The notes beneath the pieces were generated by a model that saw only the letters and a list, made by a program, of their open reading frames with translations, was not told the DNA's origin and searched no databases. A stretch of DNA of 64,000 nucleotides, from contig JBEKRV010000025.1 of NCBI GenBank assembly GCA_049517675.1, positions 1 to 64,000 on the forward strand. The letters run 5' to 3'. Both the position numbers and the translations under genes were made by a program. Shown here piece after piece: positions 8,837 through 17,370 of the stretch (within the stretch, counting starts at the first letter, position 1; every line of letters starts with the position of its first letter). This DNA is from Bog-756 sp049517675. Its GTDB lineage: Bacteria; Actinomycetota; Acidimicrobiia; Acidimicrobiales; RAAP-2.

Positions 8837-9798
8837 CTGTTGCCGCCAAGGCCCTGGCGATCGTCATCGGCCTCTGCCTGCTAGTGACGTGCGCCATAGC
8901 GGGCGGCGCTCCCGCCGCGGCCAGCAATGACCCGTCCACTGTCGCCAGCTCGACCATTCCCGGTGACCTCCTCGCCCTGTTCCACCAAGCGTCGGCAGCC
9001 AGCACCTGTGGCGTGCCGTGGTCGCTGCTGGCCGCCGTCGCCCACACCGAGTCGGACTTCGATCCGACGGCCGTCTCGTCGGCGGGAGCCGAGGGCCTCT
9101 TCCAGTTCGAGCCATCCACCTTCGCCGCCTACGACCGACCCACCCCCACTGGTGGGATCGTCCCACCCAGCCCGTTCGATCCCGTCGATGCCACCTACGC
9201 CGCGGCCCGCTACCTCTGCTCCCTCGGGATCATGGCCAATCCCACCTCGGCTCTGGTCGCCTACAACTGCGGCAATCCTGGTCCTGCCTGCCAGGCCGTC
9301 TCGGCGGGGTACGCCGAACAGGTGCTGGCCACCGCGGCCAGCTACACCGCCGGTAACACTGCGGCCGGCACCAGTGAGACCTCGGCTGGTGTGCCCACAG
9401 CCGTCCAGGCGGCAGCCGTCGCCTACGCCGAATCACAGATCGGCACGCCCTATTTCTGGGGCGGTACGAGCCCACAGACCGGTTTCGACTGTTCGGGGTT
9501 GGTCGTCTGGGCCTACGGGCTGGCCGGGGTGGTGGTCCCCCGGGTGGCCAACGACGAGTGGCAGACCGAGCCTCACGTGGCCATGGACGAGCTGGTCCCC
9601 GGCGACCTGGTGTTCTTCGGCACGGGGAACTATGCGGACCACGTCGGTATCTACGTCGGCGACGCCGCCATGGTGGATGCTCCCTACACCGGGGCCGACG
9701 TGCGAATCGACACGATCCCAATGACCGCTGGTGCTGTCTGGGGCAGCCAGGTGGTGCTCGGAGCCGCCGATCCAGTCTCCACTCCGGTGGTCTCCTGA
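8833..9798 (+). CDS. VirB1-like bifunctional peptidoglycan hydrolase (SLT + NlpC/P60)
   Basis: A 321-aa exported wall hydrolase that would open peptidoglycan for the conjugation channel. It has an N-terminal signal or anchor helix (about residues 7-28), then a lytic-transglycosylase-like domain with candidate catalytic E73 (HTESDFDPTA) and the downstream repeat-like GLFQFEP and AARYLC stretches. The C-terminal NlpC/P60 endopeptidase domain has C220 in FDCSGLV and H270 in DHVGIYVG. This double architecture is standard for Gram-positive type IV secretion (Tn916 Orf14, TcpG types). The GTG overlaps the upstream micro-ORF stop, and the TGA overlaps the next ATG by 1 bp. Confidence 0.85.
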   Translation: MTVAAKALAIVIGLCLLVTCAIAGGAPAAASNDPSTVASSTIPGDLLALFHQASAASTCGVPWSLLAAVAHTESDFDPTAVSSAGAEGLFQFEPSTFAAYDRPTPTGGIVPPSPFDPVDATYAAARYLCSLGIMANPTSALVAYNCGNPGPACQAVSAGYAEQVLATAASYTAGNTAAGTSETSAGVPTAVQAAAVAYAESQIGTPYFWGGTSPQTGFDCSGLVVWAYGLAGVVVPRVANDEWQTEPHVAMDELVPGDLVFFGTGNYADHVGIYVGDAAMVDAPYTGADVRIDTIPMTAGAVWGSQVVLGAADPVSTPVVS

Positions 9799-9995
9799 TG
9801 GCGGCGTCCAAACCGGTCCACGAGGCGGACGCGCTGGCCACGATCATCCCGTTCCGGCCGAGGCGTTCACAGATGGCGCAGCATCCTTCCTTCCATCCTC
9901 AGGAACCACTTCCGCCCGCGGCCACCGACGATCCGCCCTCACGACCTCATTTGCTCCCGCAGCAGCTCTCACTGTTCGAGGAGAGCACGGTCTGA
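9798..9995 (+). CDS. 65-aa protein of unknown function in the T4SS operon
   Basis: A small polar, Pro/His-rich protein with no membrane segment, ending in a hydrophobic-acidic LSLFEESTV motif. It shares 1 bp with the upstream stop and 1 bp with the next micro-ORF start, which supports translation. I do not recognise the family. The LSLF tail resembles short linear motifs such as the QL(S/D)LF clamp-binding motif; QLSLF is present here, which would allow binding to the sliding clamp DnaN. That is a motif-level guess. Confidence 0.5.
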   Translation: MAASKPVHEADALATIIPFRPRRSQMAQHPSFHPQEPLPPAATDDPPSRPHLLPQQLSLFEESTV

Positions 9996-10030
9996 TGAAG
10001 ACCCGACCGATGAAGGTCGCCGGCAAATGA
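9995..10030 (+). CDS. 11-codon coupling micro-ORF
   Basis: ATG at 9995 overlaps the upstream TGA by 1 bp, and its own TGA (10028-10030) overlaps the ATG of the coupling-protein gene at 10027. It would encode MKTRPMKVAGK, which is basic. Probably a translational coupler that sets the level of the VirD4-like protein. Confidence 0.3.
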   Translation: MKTRPMKVAGK

Positions 10031-11802
10031 ACCAGTCCCGAGGTCCGTTCGACGGGACGTTCGTGGCGTTCCTGGCCGTGGTCGGCTTCGTCATCGGTGA
10101 GGGCCTGGCCACCGACCTGGCCGGCCAGCTGGCCTCGCTGGCCTTCGGTTCCCACCGTTTCGTCCCCGGCGGAGTAGGAACCGGGGCCACCGTCTTCCTG
10201 CGGCTGTGGGGCCACATCGGTGACCCGAAACTGGCGTGGGCGCCCGGGGCCCGGATCCTCCTTCCGGGGCCACTCGCCATGTGGACGGTGCTGGCCGTCG
10301 CCGAGCTGCTCTTCGTCGCCACCGCCGTCGTGGCCTTCCGCTTGGTTCGTCGGGCTCAGAGGTCGTTCGGTGGCCCACAGGGTGGCGGAACCAAGGTCGG
10401 ACGCGCCGAGGTCGAGCGTCGCATGGGGCGAAAGGCTGTCGAACGACACACTGCCGCCCTCTATGGGGACGACGCTGCTGCAAAGCGTGAGCCGCTCGCT
10501 CTCGGGATCGACGTGGCCACCGGGGTCCGGCTGTTCGCCAGGTCGGAGGACTACATCCTGGCGGTCGGCGTGCCCCGGGTGGGCAAGGGCGAGGGATTCG
10601 TGATCCCCGCCATACTCCGCCACAAGGGACCGGCGGTGGTGACCGCCACCCGGCACGACACCTACATGGACACGAACCTTGTGCGTGCGGGACGGGGTCA
10701 GGTGTTCGTGTTCGATCCGCAGGATCTCGTCCCTGGTGCGGAGAAGCTGCGGTGGAATCCGGTCAAGGGATGCGAGGTCCCCCAAAAGGCCATCCTGCGA
10801 GCCCGGGGGTTCGCCGGGTTCGCCGGGGTGGGGCCGGCTGTGGACGGTGGTGGCGCCTACTGGGAGCAGGTGGCGGCCTCCATCATCCGTTCCTACCTGC
10901 ACGCGGCGGCACTGGAAGGCCTGGGCGTCGAGCGGCTCCTCGACTGGTCGCGTCGGCCCGCTGCCCGCGAGCCGATCAAGATCCTGTCGCGTAACGCCAA
11001 TGCTGCCCGGGGATGGGACAAGGACCTCGCTGCCTCTGCGGAGGTCGAGCCCAGACATCGGGACTCGATCTGGGCGACCGTCCGACGGGCGTTCGACTGT
11101 TTCGCCGATCCCAAGGTATTGGAGGCCACCCGGATCGACCACGACACGTTCGACCCCGCCGCCTTCCTGGAGGAGAACGGCACCATCTACCTGATGGGCT
11201 CACCGGGTGCTCAACACTCGGTTGCCCCGATCGTCGCCGCCCTCATCGAGGACATCGTCGACACAGCACGGCGCAAAGCGGCCCTCTCCCAGAGGCGTCG
11301 CCTCGAATCGGGCCTGGTGCTCATGCTTGACGAATGCGCCAACATCGCCCCCCTCGGCGATCTCCCCAAGCTGGTCGCCGAACTCGGGGGTCTGGGAATC
11401 ACCACCGCGGTCATCCTGCAGTCGGTGGCATCTGCCCGAACCATCTGGGGCGAAGCCGGTGAGCGGGCCCTGCGGGACCTCGCCAACATCACTCTGGTGT
11501 GGGGCGGACAGAAGGATGTGGCCTTCCTGGAGGAGATCAGCAGGCTGGCCGGCGAGCATGACGAGCTGGTGGAGACGGTCACCCACAACGAGGCGGGCCG
11601 GTCGAGCTCGTGGACGCCACGCCGGATGCCGGTCCTGCCGACCGGAGACATCGCCAATCTGGCACCCAATCACGCCGTTGTGGTGTCCCCGCACCTCCGG
11701 CCTCGGATCACCCACCTGCCGTCTTGGCGGGAGGACCGGAGGCTCGTCGACCTGGCCAAGTCGGCCGGTGGCGCCACATCGATGGCGGCCGAGCGTGCCT
11801 GA
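10027..11802 (+). CDS. VirD4/TraG-type coupling protein
   Basis: A 591-aa type IV coupling protein that should carry the relaxase-DNA complex to the secretion channel. Two N-terminal transmembrane helices (about residues 12-32 and 78-104) precede a P-loop ATPase domain: Walker A GVPRVGKGEG at 181 and Walker B VLMLDECAN at about 430. The Walker B area carries the typical TraG/TraD run with a following ILQS motif. It overlaps an 11-codon ORF upstream and the next gene by 8 bp. Length is normal for the family. Confidence 0.88.
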   Translation: MNQSRGPFDGTFVAFLAVVGFVIGEGLATDLAGQLASLAFGSHRFVPGGVGTGATVFLRLWGHIGDPKLAWAPGARILLPGPLAMWTVLAVAELLFVATAVVAFRLVRRAQRSFGGPQGGGTKVGRAEVERRMGRKAVERHTAALYGDDAAAKREPLALGIDVATGVRLFARSEDYILAVGVPRVGKGEGFVIPAILRHKGPAVVTATRHDTYMDTNLVRAGRGQVFVFDPQDLVPGAEKLRWNPVKGCEVPQKAILRARGFAGFAGVGPAVDGGGAYWEQVAASIIRSYLHAAALEGLGVERLLDWSRRPAAREPIKILSRNANAARGWDKDLAASAEVEPRHRDSIWATVRRAFDCFADPKVLEATRIDHDTFDPAAFLEENGTIYLMGSPGAQHSVAPIVAALIEDIVDTARRKAALSQRRRLESGLVLMLDECANIAPLGDLPKLVAELGGLGITTAVILQSVASARTIWGEAGERALRDLANITLVWGGQKDVAFLEEISRLAGEHDELVETVTHNEAGRSSSWTPRRMPVLPTGDIANLAPNHAVVVSPHLRPRITHLPSWREDRRLVDLAKSAGGATSMAAERA

Positions 11803-12358
11803 CGCCGCTGGAGACAGGACACCCGGCGACCTTCGGGCGCTCGTGGAGGAACTCGTAGGCAGGGTGGCGGACCTCCAAGACGAGTTCGTCGACTTGAAGT
11901 CGGGGCGGTCTGCTTCAGCGACTGCCGCCAGCGGAGTGCCGGCCACGAGGCGGACCCTCCCGACAGATGGCGAGCCGGTCGATCTGGCTGTGCTGGCCGA
12001 ATGGGTCAACAGCCTCCAGGTCCGGTACGCGACAGAGGCGGAATGGCTCAAGCCGTGCTGGTGGCGTCACGGGTTCGTGGTGGAGGAGCTGGCTGCCCTG
12101 CGGGAGGCGTGGCTCGCCGTCTACGACGCCAGCGAACCGACCGATCGGGCAATAGGGCTCAAATGGCACGAAGACGCCGAGAAATGCCGAGAACGCGTAC
12201 GCAAGACGATCAGCATCGGTTCCGGCTGTTCCGCCGTGTCCCACGTGCCGGACGATCCGGTCACCGATGATCCCCGCTGGACCGAGGAGTTGGCCGCTCT
12301 CAAGCGTCAGCGGCCAAGCGAATGTGCATCTCGAGTTGCTCTCGACTCAGGAGAGTAA
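11795..12358 (+). CDS. DUF4913-like protein at the end of the T4SS operon
   Basis: A 187-aa soluble protein. The first 40 residues look like a short coiled coil (leucines and valines spaced in VEELVGRVADLQDEFVDL). The middle carries the pattern WLKPCWWRHGFVVEELAALREAW, which resembles DUF4913 proteins of actinobacterial plasmids and integrative elements. Function unknown; a role as an accessory of the coupling protein is suggested by the 8-bp overlap with its gene. The GTG at 11795 was chosen because of that overlap. The last 40 residues are poorly ordered. Confidence 0.55.
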   Translation: MPDAAGDRTPGDLRALVEELVGRVADLQDEFVDLKSGRSASATAASGVPATRRTLPTDGEPVDLAVLAEWVNSLQVRYATEAEWLKPCWWRHGFVVEELAALREAWLAVYDASEPTDRAIGLKWHEDAEKCRERVRKTISIGSGCSAVSHVPDDPVTDDPRWTEELAALKRQRPSECASRVALDSGE

Positions 12359-12416
12359 GGATCGCCAAAAAGCCCCGAGCCCTTTCGCGCTTCACCGACA
12401 GACACTCGATCGCCGC

Positions 12417-12460
12417 TTGCTTAGGTACTTAGGTACCACTACACTTTAGGTATCAGGAGG
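12417..12460 (+). promoter_or_regulatory. promoter with triple TTAGGTA operator and strong RBS
   Basis: A -35 TTGCTT (12417-12422) and a -10 TACACT (12440-12445) are 17 bp apart. Three copies of TTAGGTA lie at 12421-12427, 12429-12435 and 12446-12452, covering the promoter from -35 to the expected start. An AGGAGG ribosome site (12455-12460) is 8 bp before the ATG. Repeated short sites over a promoter are typical of autoregulation by ribbon-helix-helix proteins, which is what the gene encodes. Confidence 0.6.
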
Positions 12461-12468
12461 TGAGTGCG

Positions 12469-12732
12469 ATGGCTCAGGCACCGATCAAAGTGAACGTGGA
12501 GACGAAGGAGCGCATCCGCTACCTGGCGGCCCTGGTCGACACGACCCAGGCCGAGGTGGTGGACCGTGCCGTTCAGGAGTACGCCGTCCGCCATGCCGAT
12601 CTCATCGAGAAGGGCATTGATCGGGCCCGGTCGGTTCTCGCTTCCGGGGACGTAGCCCTCGCCGCCCACCTGCTCGGCAAGCCGCTCGACGACGTCCAAC
12701 GAGTCTCGGGCGGAGCCGGGCAGAACAGCTAG
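12469..12732 (+). CDS. ribbon-helix-helix DNA-binding protein
   Basis: An 87-aa protein. Its N-terminus has the ribbon-helix-helix pattern: strand PIKVNVE, helix KERIRYLAALV, turn, helix TTQAEVVDRAVQEYA. The C-terminal half is helical and may add oligomerisation. Two roles fit the place beside the relaxase gene: an antitoxin-like repressor, or a TrwA-like relaxosome accessory protein, which is also ribbon-helix-helix and self-repressing in MobF plasmids. The upstream triple TTAGGTA repeat is its likely operator. The ATG at 12469 is chosen over the GTG at 12460 because AGGAGG sits 8 bp before it. Its stop overlaps the convergent gene's end by 4 bp. Confidence 0.75.
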   Translation: MAQAPIKVNVETKERIRYLAALVDTTQAEVVDRAVQEYAVRHADLIEKGIDRARSVLASGDVALAAHLLGKPLDDVQRVSGGAGQNS

Positions 12733-13427
12733 CGGAGCCCCAGCCTGACTGACTCGTACCAGGCGATGTCGCCGGTAGGCCAGTCGTCGCGTGCTTCGAA
12801 GACCGCTGGAGAGACATGGGCTTCGAGCGACGCGAACAACACGTCGCGCAACTCCGGACGGATGAAGGCCCCGTCAGTCGCCCGGACGCAGATCCCGCAC
12901 CAGATCTCCTCCACACCGCCGCCTTGGATCACGAGCGCCCTGGCCGGCAGCCAGCCGTCGAGATCCGTGGCGCACTCGGTCCCGCGGTCGGCGAGCCCAC
13001 GGTCGACCAGCTCGAATAGGTCCGAGGTCAGCCGCCGGTGGAGGCGGAGGACCTCTTCGACTTGGTCCCGCAGGTGGTCATCGTCGGTCGGCAGGAGCCG
13101 ATCGGAAGCGTGCAGCTGCCCGAACCATGCGAAGGCGTCGCTGTCGGACCCGTCCTCTCTGCGACGGACCGCACAGAGCCACACCACCCCGTCATCGTCG
13201 ATCCAGGTGGCCCCTCGTTCGGTCGATACTCGCAGCCGATAGACGACCGGGTGGGCGATGGAGAGGATGCGCTTCTGACCCGTCGGTGACGTCGGCGCGA
13301 TCCGCCGAAGTTCGGCGAGCCACGGGTGGTCGATCTCTCCCAGATCGACGGCCAACTCGGGCAGCTCGAGGCCGAGGTCTTCGACCAGACATCGGATCGT
13401 CGGACGGGCACGTCGGTCGTAGCTCAT
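12729..13427 (-). CDS. 232-aa protein of unknown function
   Basis: A soluble acidic protein that I do not recognise. It has a central segment with a beta-strand pattern (PVVYRLRVSTERGATWIDDD, then VVWLCAVRRRE) followed by an Asp-rich loop and helices. There are no transmembrane segments and no clear catalytic motif. It is convergent with the ribbon-helix-helix gene (4-bp overlap at the stops) and lies just downstream of the relaxase gene on the same strand, 52 bp away, so it may be transcribed with the relaxase. A RelE-like toxin fold was considered because of the neighbour and the strand pattern; it is about twice the usual size, so this remains a guess. Confidence 0.55.
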   Translation of the reverse strand: MSYDRRARPTIRCLVEDLGLELPELAVDLGEIDHPWLAELRRIAPTSPTGQKRILSIAHPVVYRLRVSTERGATWIDDDGVVWLCAVRRREDGSDSDAFAWFGQLHASDRLLPTDDDHLRDQVEEVLRLHRRLTSDLFELVDRGLADRGTECATDLDGWLPARALVIQGGGVEEIWCGICVRATDGAFIRPELRDVLFASLEAHVSPAVFEARDDWPTGDIAWYESVRLGLR

Positions 13428-13479
13428 GGCGTGGCCGGATCGTAGCCGTGGCCTGTCTCGTCACCAGGAGGCAGGTCCA

Positions 13480-16400
13480 TCACAGCCCGAAGCCGCCGCC
13501 GACATCGCGTCCGGACTCGCTGTCGCGACTCCAGGAGAAGGGCGGTGGTTCGGGCAATGGAACCACGTCGTGGGCGGTGTCGGACCGGGCGGTATCGAGG
13601 GCATGCACCCGATCCCACAGTGACGAGAGCCACGGCTGGTCGGGTTCGACGTCGGAGCTACCGAGTGCCGTGAAGCCCGCCGACTCGACGGTGCCAATTG
13701 CCCGCTGCCAGTGGGCATGCTGTTCGGGGTCGAGTGGTTCAGGTCCGAGCGAGTCCGAGCCGTCGACGCCCCAACGGCTCCGGTAGGCCTCGATGGCGCC
13801 GGCCGCGGACTGCCACCGTTCGACACTGGTGATGCGCTCGGGAAGGGAGCCCAGGGCTGCCGTCGTGTGGTCCGGTTGGCTGTAGGCGGCGGCTTGGCCG
13901 AGCCGGTACTCGTGACGCCGGAGGTCCTGGTCCAACCGGGACCATGTCTCGATCTCGGTGCGGTGACTACTGACCCACGAATCGCGGCGTCGTTGCGCGG
14001 CGAGGAGGGTCTTCACGTCGTCATCGGCTCCGGGCTGAGACTGTTCGGCACTCGACGAGTCGAGGGGCCGCAGGTAGGTGTCGGCCAGCTGGCGAGTCAC
14101 GTCGGCCGGAGCGTGATCGGCGATCCACTGGCCGAGGGTGGCGTGCTCCCGGAAGACGGCATCGAGGTCCTCGTGCGTCACGGTCGGCCAGGTCGGCGTC
14201 AAGTCCCGGGCCATGGTCTGTTCCCGGTTCCGGGACAGGGCGTCGACAAGGGACTGGAGACCGTCGCGTTGGGTGAGGTCGTCGGCGTGATGGCCGATCT
14301 CCCATCTCGGGTTCTCCGGGGAGGCAACATAGAGGTTGTTGGACAGCCGCCCCCGGGAGAGCTGGGTGTAGCCGGCCTCCTGGTAGAGGCTGTCGCCTCC
14401 GAGACCGAAGGTGTGGTCCACGGTGATCCCTTGGGAGCGGAACACCGTGAGGGCATAGCCCAGGCTGGTGGAGGTCTCGGCGTAACTGCGGGGGAGGACG
14501 GCTTGCCGCCCGCCGTCGAGCTGGACGACCAGTGACCCCGTCGATTGGGCGAGGGTCTCGTCCTCCATGCCGGCAGCAACGTCAACACCAACGTCACCCT
14601 GGGTTAGGGGAACGTCACCCTCCCTGGTGAGAGCGTTGTCCGTTGGCGCCACGTCTCTCGAGGGAAGCACCGCCACTACGGTGCCGAACGTGCCGTTGCG
14701 GAGCCGGAGAAGCTCAGACGTACGAACGAGGTCTGCAGCGGGTACCCGCTGGTTCTTCTCGAAGATGACCCGGTCCCCCACGCTGAACGCCTTGGCGCCG
14801 ATCCTGAGCTCCTCGCCCAGCTCACCGGCTGCCTGGCGGCGGGCCCGGACCATGTCGTTCAGCGCCGCGACATCGGATCGACGGACGGCCAGGATGGCGG
14901 TCGTTTGGCCCTGAGTCGTGCGGTCACGGTGGACCGCCCACCAGTCCTCGACAATGTGACGCCGGGCCTCGTCGATGGTGCCGGCGATGGTCACTCGACC
15001 GTGCTCGGTATAGGCCTCAACGGCGGGGGTCACGTCTCCCTCTCGCAGGGCAACGAGGGCATCGCGCTCCCACTGCTGGTCGGCACCGGACTGGCGGCGG
15101 TTGGTGGTGAGGGTGACAACGTGGTCGCCCAGTTCGGCAGACAGGGTGCGCAGGGCCCCACCGGCGTCGATGGAGGAAAGCTGGCGGTTGTCGCCGACCA
15201 GGACCAACTTGGCTCCGGCACCGTCCACGTAGGAGCGGAGCTTGTCGAGCGGGCGTGTCCCCACCATGGACGCCTCGTCCACGACAATCACGTGCCGGGA
15301 GGTCAGTCCACCGCCCTCCCGGAGGTCGGCCAGGAGCTGGGTCAGCGAGGAACTGGGGATGCCGGTACCCCCCTCGAGGTCGGCGGCCGTCCTGGCTGCC
15401 ACGGCCGTGCCGATTACCCGGAAGCCGGCCTCCTCCCACCCGATCCGGGCGGTGCCCAACATGGTCGACTTTCCGGTTCCCGCCTGCCCGATCACCAGGT
15501 CGTAGCCGTTGCCCGAAGTGAGGAGCTGGCGGACGCCGTGGGCCTGTTCGCCGTCCAGGTGGGCGTCGTGAGCGAGCACCTCGTCGACTGTGACCGATCC
15601 CACCTGTGCGCATCCCGCACCGACGCGTACCTTTGCCGAAGCAACGATCCGCTCCTCGGCGGCCAGCAACTCGGTCGTCGTGTAGCGCCGGTCCCCGCTG
15701 GTGGCCGGGACGACGTGACCGCTCCGAGTCCGGATGTGCTCGGTGCCGGCGCTGAGATCAACGTCGCGATCGGCAAGGACCCGCACCACGCCATCCCGAT
15801 CGAGGAACCTGGCGGTCAGTGCCGCTGCCTCGTCGGGGGTGACGTCGAATGCCCTGGCCACAGCACTGATGGCGTCTCGCCGGGAGAAGCTCGATCCGAG
15901 CAGGGTGACGGGCAGCACCCGGGTTCCCGGAGTGCCGGAGTCCGCGAGATGTTGCTCGTCGATTTCCCAATCATCGAGCGACACGCTGCCCTCGCCGGCA
16001 AGGACCCGGAAGACCTCCTCGACCTCGCCCGATTCGGGTGGGGCAGTCACCTCCTGGCCGAGGGCGGCGGTGAGATCGTCGGCGGTGGCCGGGCGAGTGC
16101 CACCGGCGCCGTCGGGGAGCTCGATGGCGGAGAGCTGCTCGTCCCAACCGTCGCGCAACACGTCACCGGCGATGCTTACCGTTGGCTTCCGTTCCCGGGT
16201 GACGAGTGCCACCTTCGCTGCAGCTGCGGCAGACGTGCTCCCCAGCTGCTCCATCGCCTGTTCGATGTCGGCTCGACGCCTGGAGAACGCCCGAAGAATC
16301 GCCTTCGGGACGTCCGCCAACTCGCTCAGACCGTTGCGCTGTACCTGCCAGCGAAGACCGAGGGGCGCCAGCTCGGCCCGGAGCGCGGATCGGTAGAGGG

Positions 16401-16992
16401 CACCGCCGGTCATCTTCCACGTGAACAGGTGCCGGCCATCGGGTGCGGACCACTGGCCATCGCCACCACGGACCAAGTTGGGGACGACGACGTGGGTGTG
16501 AAGCTGGGGGTCGCCAGCTCGACTGGTGCGGTGACGGAATGCTGCGCCGATGAAGCCGTTGGACTCGATGAGCTGGTGGCCCCCGGCTCCTCTCCGGGCG
16601 TAACACGCCTCGGTGGAGAGGTGATCGAGCACGGCACCGACTGCCCGATCGTGGGCGACGGAGATGGCGTCACGGACCTGGTCGGGGCCGAATGCCCAAA
16701 GTAGGGAGATGCCCTTCGGAGCGGAGAACGTCAGGTCGTAGCCGGGACGACGTTCCTGGCTGAGGCGGGCGCCGAGGTCATCTCCGACCGCTGACTTCCC
16801 GGCGAGCAGGTTCCGGAGCATGTCGGCGTCGATCTGGCCGGAGAGTCCGAGCGATTGTGCGGTGGATCCGATCCACTGCCCTGGCGCTTCACCCCGGCCG
16901 AGGTAGTAGTCGTCAACGTTGTTGGCGACCTTGTCGAGGTAGTACTCAGCACCACCCGAGATCCCGAGTCGTCCTATCGAGAGCATCGGCAC
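13480..16992 (-). CDS. MobF (TrwC/TraI-type) relaxase-helicase
   Basis: A 1170-aa conjugative relaxase that nicks oriT, stays bound to the 5' end and unwinds the DNA. The N-terminal relaxase domain has two tyrosine pairs (Y17-Y18 and Y29-Y30) and the three-histidine metal site (H154, H165, H167 in LHTHVVVPN). A superfamily-1 helicase follows, with Walker A GQAGTGKST near residue 500 and further RecD-like motifs to about 870. The remaining 300 residues are helical. It begins with GTG at 16992; an ATG lies two codons later. A tandem GGGTGACGTT site lies 52 bp upstream, and a further pair of motif copies lies inside the gene. Confidence 0.92.
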   Translation of the reverse strand: MPMLSIGRLGISGGAEYYLDKVANNVDDYYLGRGEAPGQWIGSTAQSLGLSGQIDADMLRNLLAGKSAVGDDLGARLSQERRPGYDLTFSAPKGISLLWAFGPDQVRDAISVAHDRAVGAVLDHLSTEACYARRGAGGHQLIESNGFIGAAFRHRTSRAGDPQLHTHVVVPNLVRGGDGQWSAPDGRHLFTWKMTGGALYRSALRAELAPLGLRWQVQRNGLSELADVPKAILRAFSRRRADIEQAMEQLGSTSAAAAAKVALVTRERKPTVSIAGDVLRDGWDEQLSAIELPDGAGGTRPATADDLTAALGQEVTAPPESGEVEEVFRVLAGEGSVSLDDWEIDEQHLADSGTPGTRVLPVTLLGSSFSRRDAISAVARAFDVTPDEAAALTARFLDRDGVVRVLADRDVDLSAGTEHIRTRSGHVVPATSGDRRYTTTELLAAEERIVASAKVRVGAGCAQVGSVTVDEVLAHDAHLDGEQAHGVRQLLTSGNGYDLVIGQAGTGKSTMLGTARIGWEEAGFRVIGTAVAARTAADLEGGTGIPSSSLTQLLADLREGGGLTSRHVIVVDEASMVGTRPLDKLRSYVDGAGAKLVLVGDNRQLSSIDAGGALRTLSAELGDHVVTLTTNRRQSGADQQWERDALVALREGDVTPAVEAYTEHGRVTIAGTIDEARRHIVEDWWAVHRDRTTQGQTTAILAVRRSDVAALNDMVRARRQAAGELGEELRIGAKAFSVGDRVIFEKNQRVPAADLVRTSELLRLRNGTFGTVVAVLPSRDVAPTDNALTREGDVPLTQGDVGVDVAAGMEDETLAQSTGSLVVQLDGGRQAVLPRSYAETSTSLGYALTVFRSQGITVDHTFGLGGDSLYQEAGYTQLSRGRLSNNLYVASPENPRWEIGHHADDLTQRDGLQSLVDALSRNREQTMARDLTPTWPTVTHEDLDAVFREHATLGQWIADHAPADVTRQLADTYLRPLDSSSAEQSQPGADDDVKTLLAAQRRRDSWVSSHRTEIETWSRLDQDLRRHEYRLGQAAAYSQPDHTTAALGSLPERITSVERWQSAAGAIEAYRSRWGVDGSDSLGPEPLDPEQHAHWQRAIGTVESAGFTALGSSDVEPDQPWLSSLWDRVHALDTARSDTAHDVVPLPEPPPFSWSRDSESGRDVGGGFGL
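14591..14620 (-). repeat. two GGGTGACGT copies inside the relaxase gene
   Basis: ACGTCACCC occurs at 14591-14599 and 14612-14620 on the plus strand, i.e. two GGGTGACGT copies 21 bp apart in the direction of the relaxase gene. In protein they give the repeated GDV of EGDVPLTQGDVGVDV. They may be internal regulator-binding sites or a chance result of codon choice. Confidence 0.4.
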
Positions 16993-17043
16993 GTCCAGAT
17001 TGGGGCATCTGGCGGTCGCTCCATGGCCACATCGTCCGGATAT

Positions 17044-17065
17044 GCGTCACCCTGAACGTCACCCT
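17044..17065 (-). promoter_or_regulatory. tandem GGGTGACGTT repeats upstream of relaxase
   Basis: On the minus strand AGGGTGACGTTC (17065-17054) is followed 12 bp later by GGGTGACGC (17052-17044). The pair ends 51 bp before the relaxase GTG and points the same way as the gene, matching the arrangement at the secretion operon. Confidence 0.55.
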
Positions 17066-17333
17066 CACCAAAAAGGGTGCGCTACCAGGAACGACGTCCT
17101 CCGACACGTTCGGTTTTGCGCCCGAAGGGCGGTCGGACTCGACCGAGTGCACAGGTGTGGATAATTCGTCCCGCTCCAGCGCAGCCGACCTAAGTGGGCC
17201 TGGTCGTCATGGCGGGCTCAATGCCCGGCGTGACCGCCTCGATCGCCAGCGATATCGGCGACGCCTGTCGGGGTTGCCGAGGGATGACAGTGGGGCGTGG
17301 GCGGGATCGGGCGACAGGGACCCGTCCTGGGAC

Positions 17334-17370
17334 ACAACCATGCCCCGGCTCGAGACCGGGGCATGGTTGT
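17334..17370. terminator. long perfect hairpin downstream of ssb (terminator or oriT element)
   Basis: ACAACCATGCCCC at 17334-17346 is exactly complementary to GGGGCATGGTTGT at 17358-17370; the inner GG/CC extends the stem to 15 bp with a 7-nt loop. It lies 72 bp after the ssb stop and could end that transcript, but no T-tract follows on either strand. Inverted repeats beside nick sites are also common in oriTs, so an oriT role is equally possible. Confidence 0.55.

Noticed and set aside
12729..13427. Call as a RelE-type toxin paired with the ribbon-helix-helix protein
   Set aside because: Size is about twice that of RelE toxins, the genes are convergent rather than co-transcribed, and no catalytic motif is clear.
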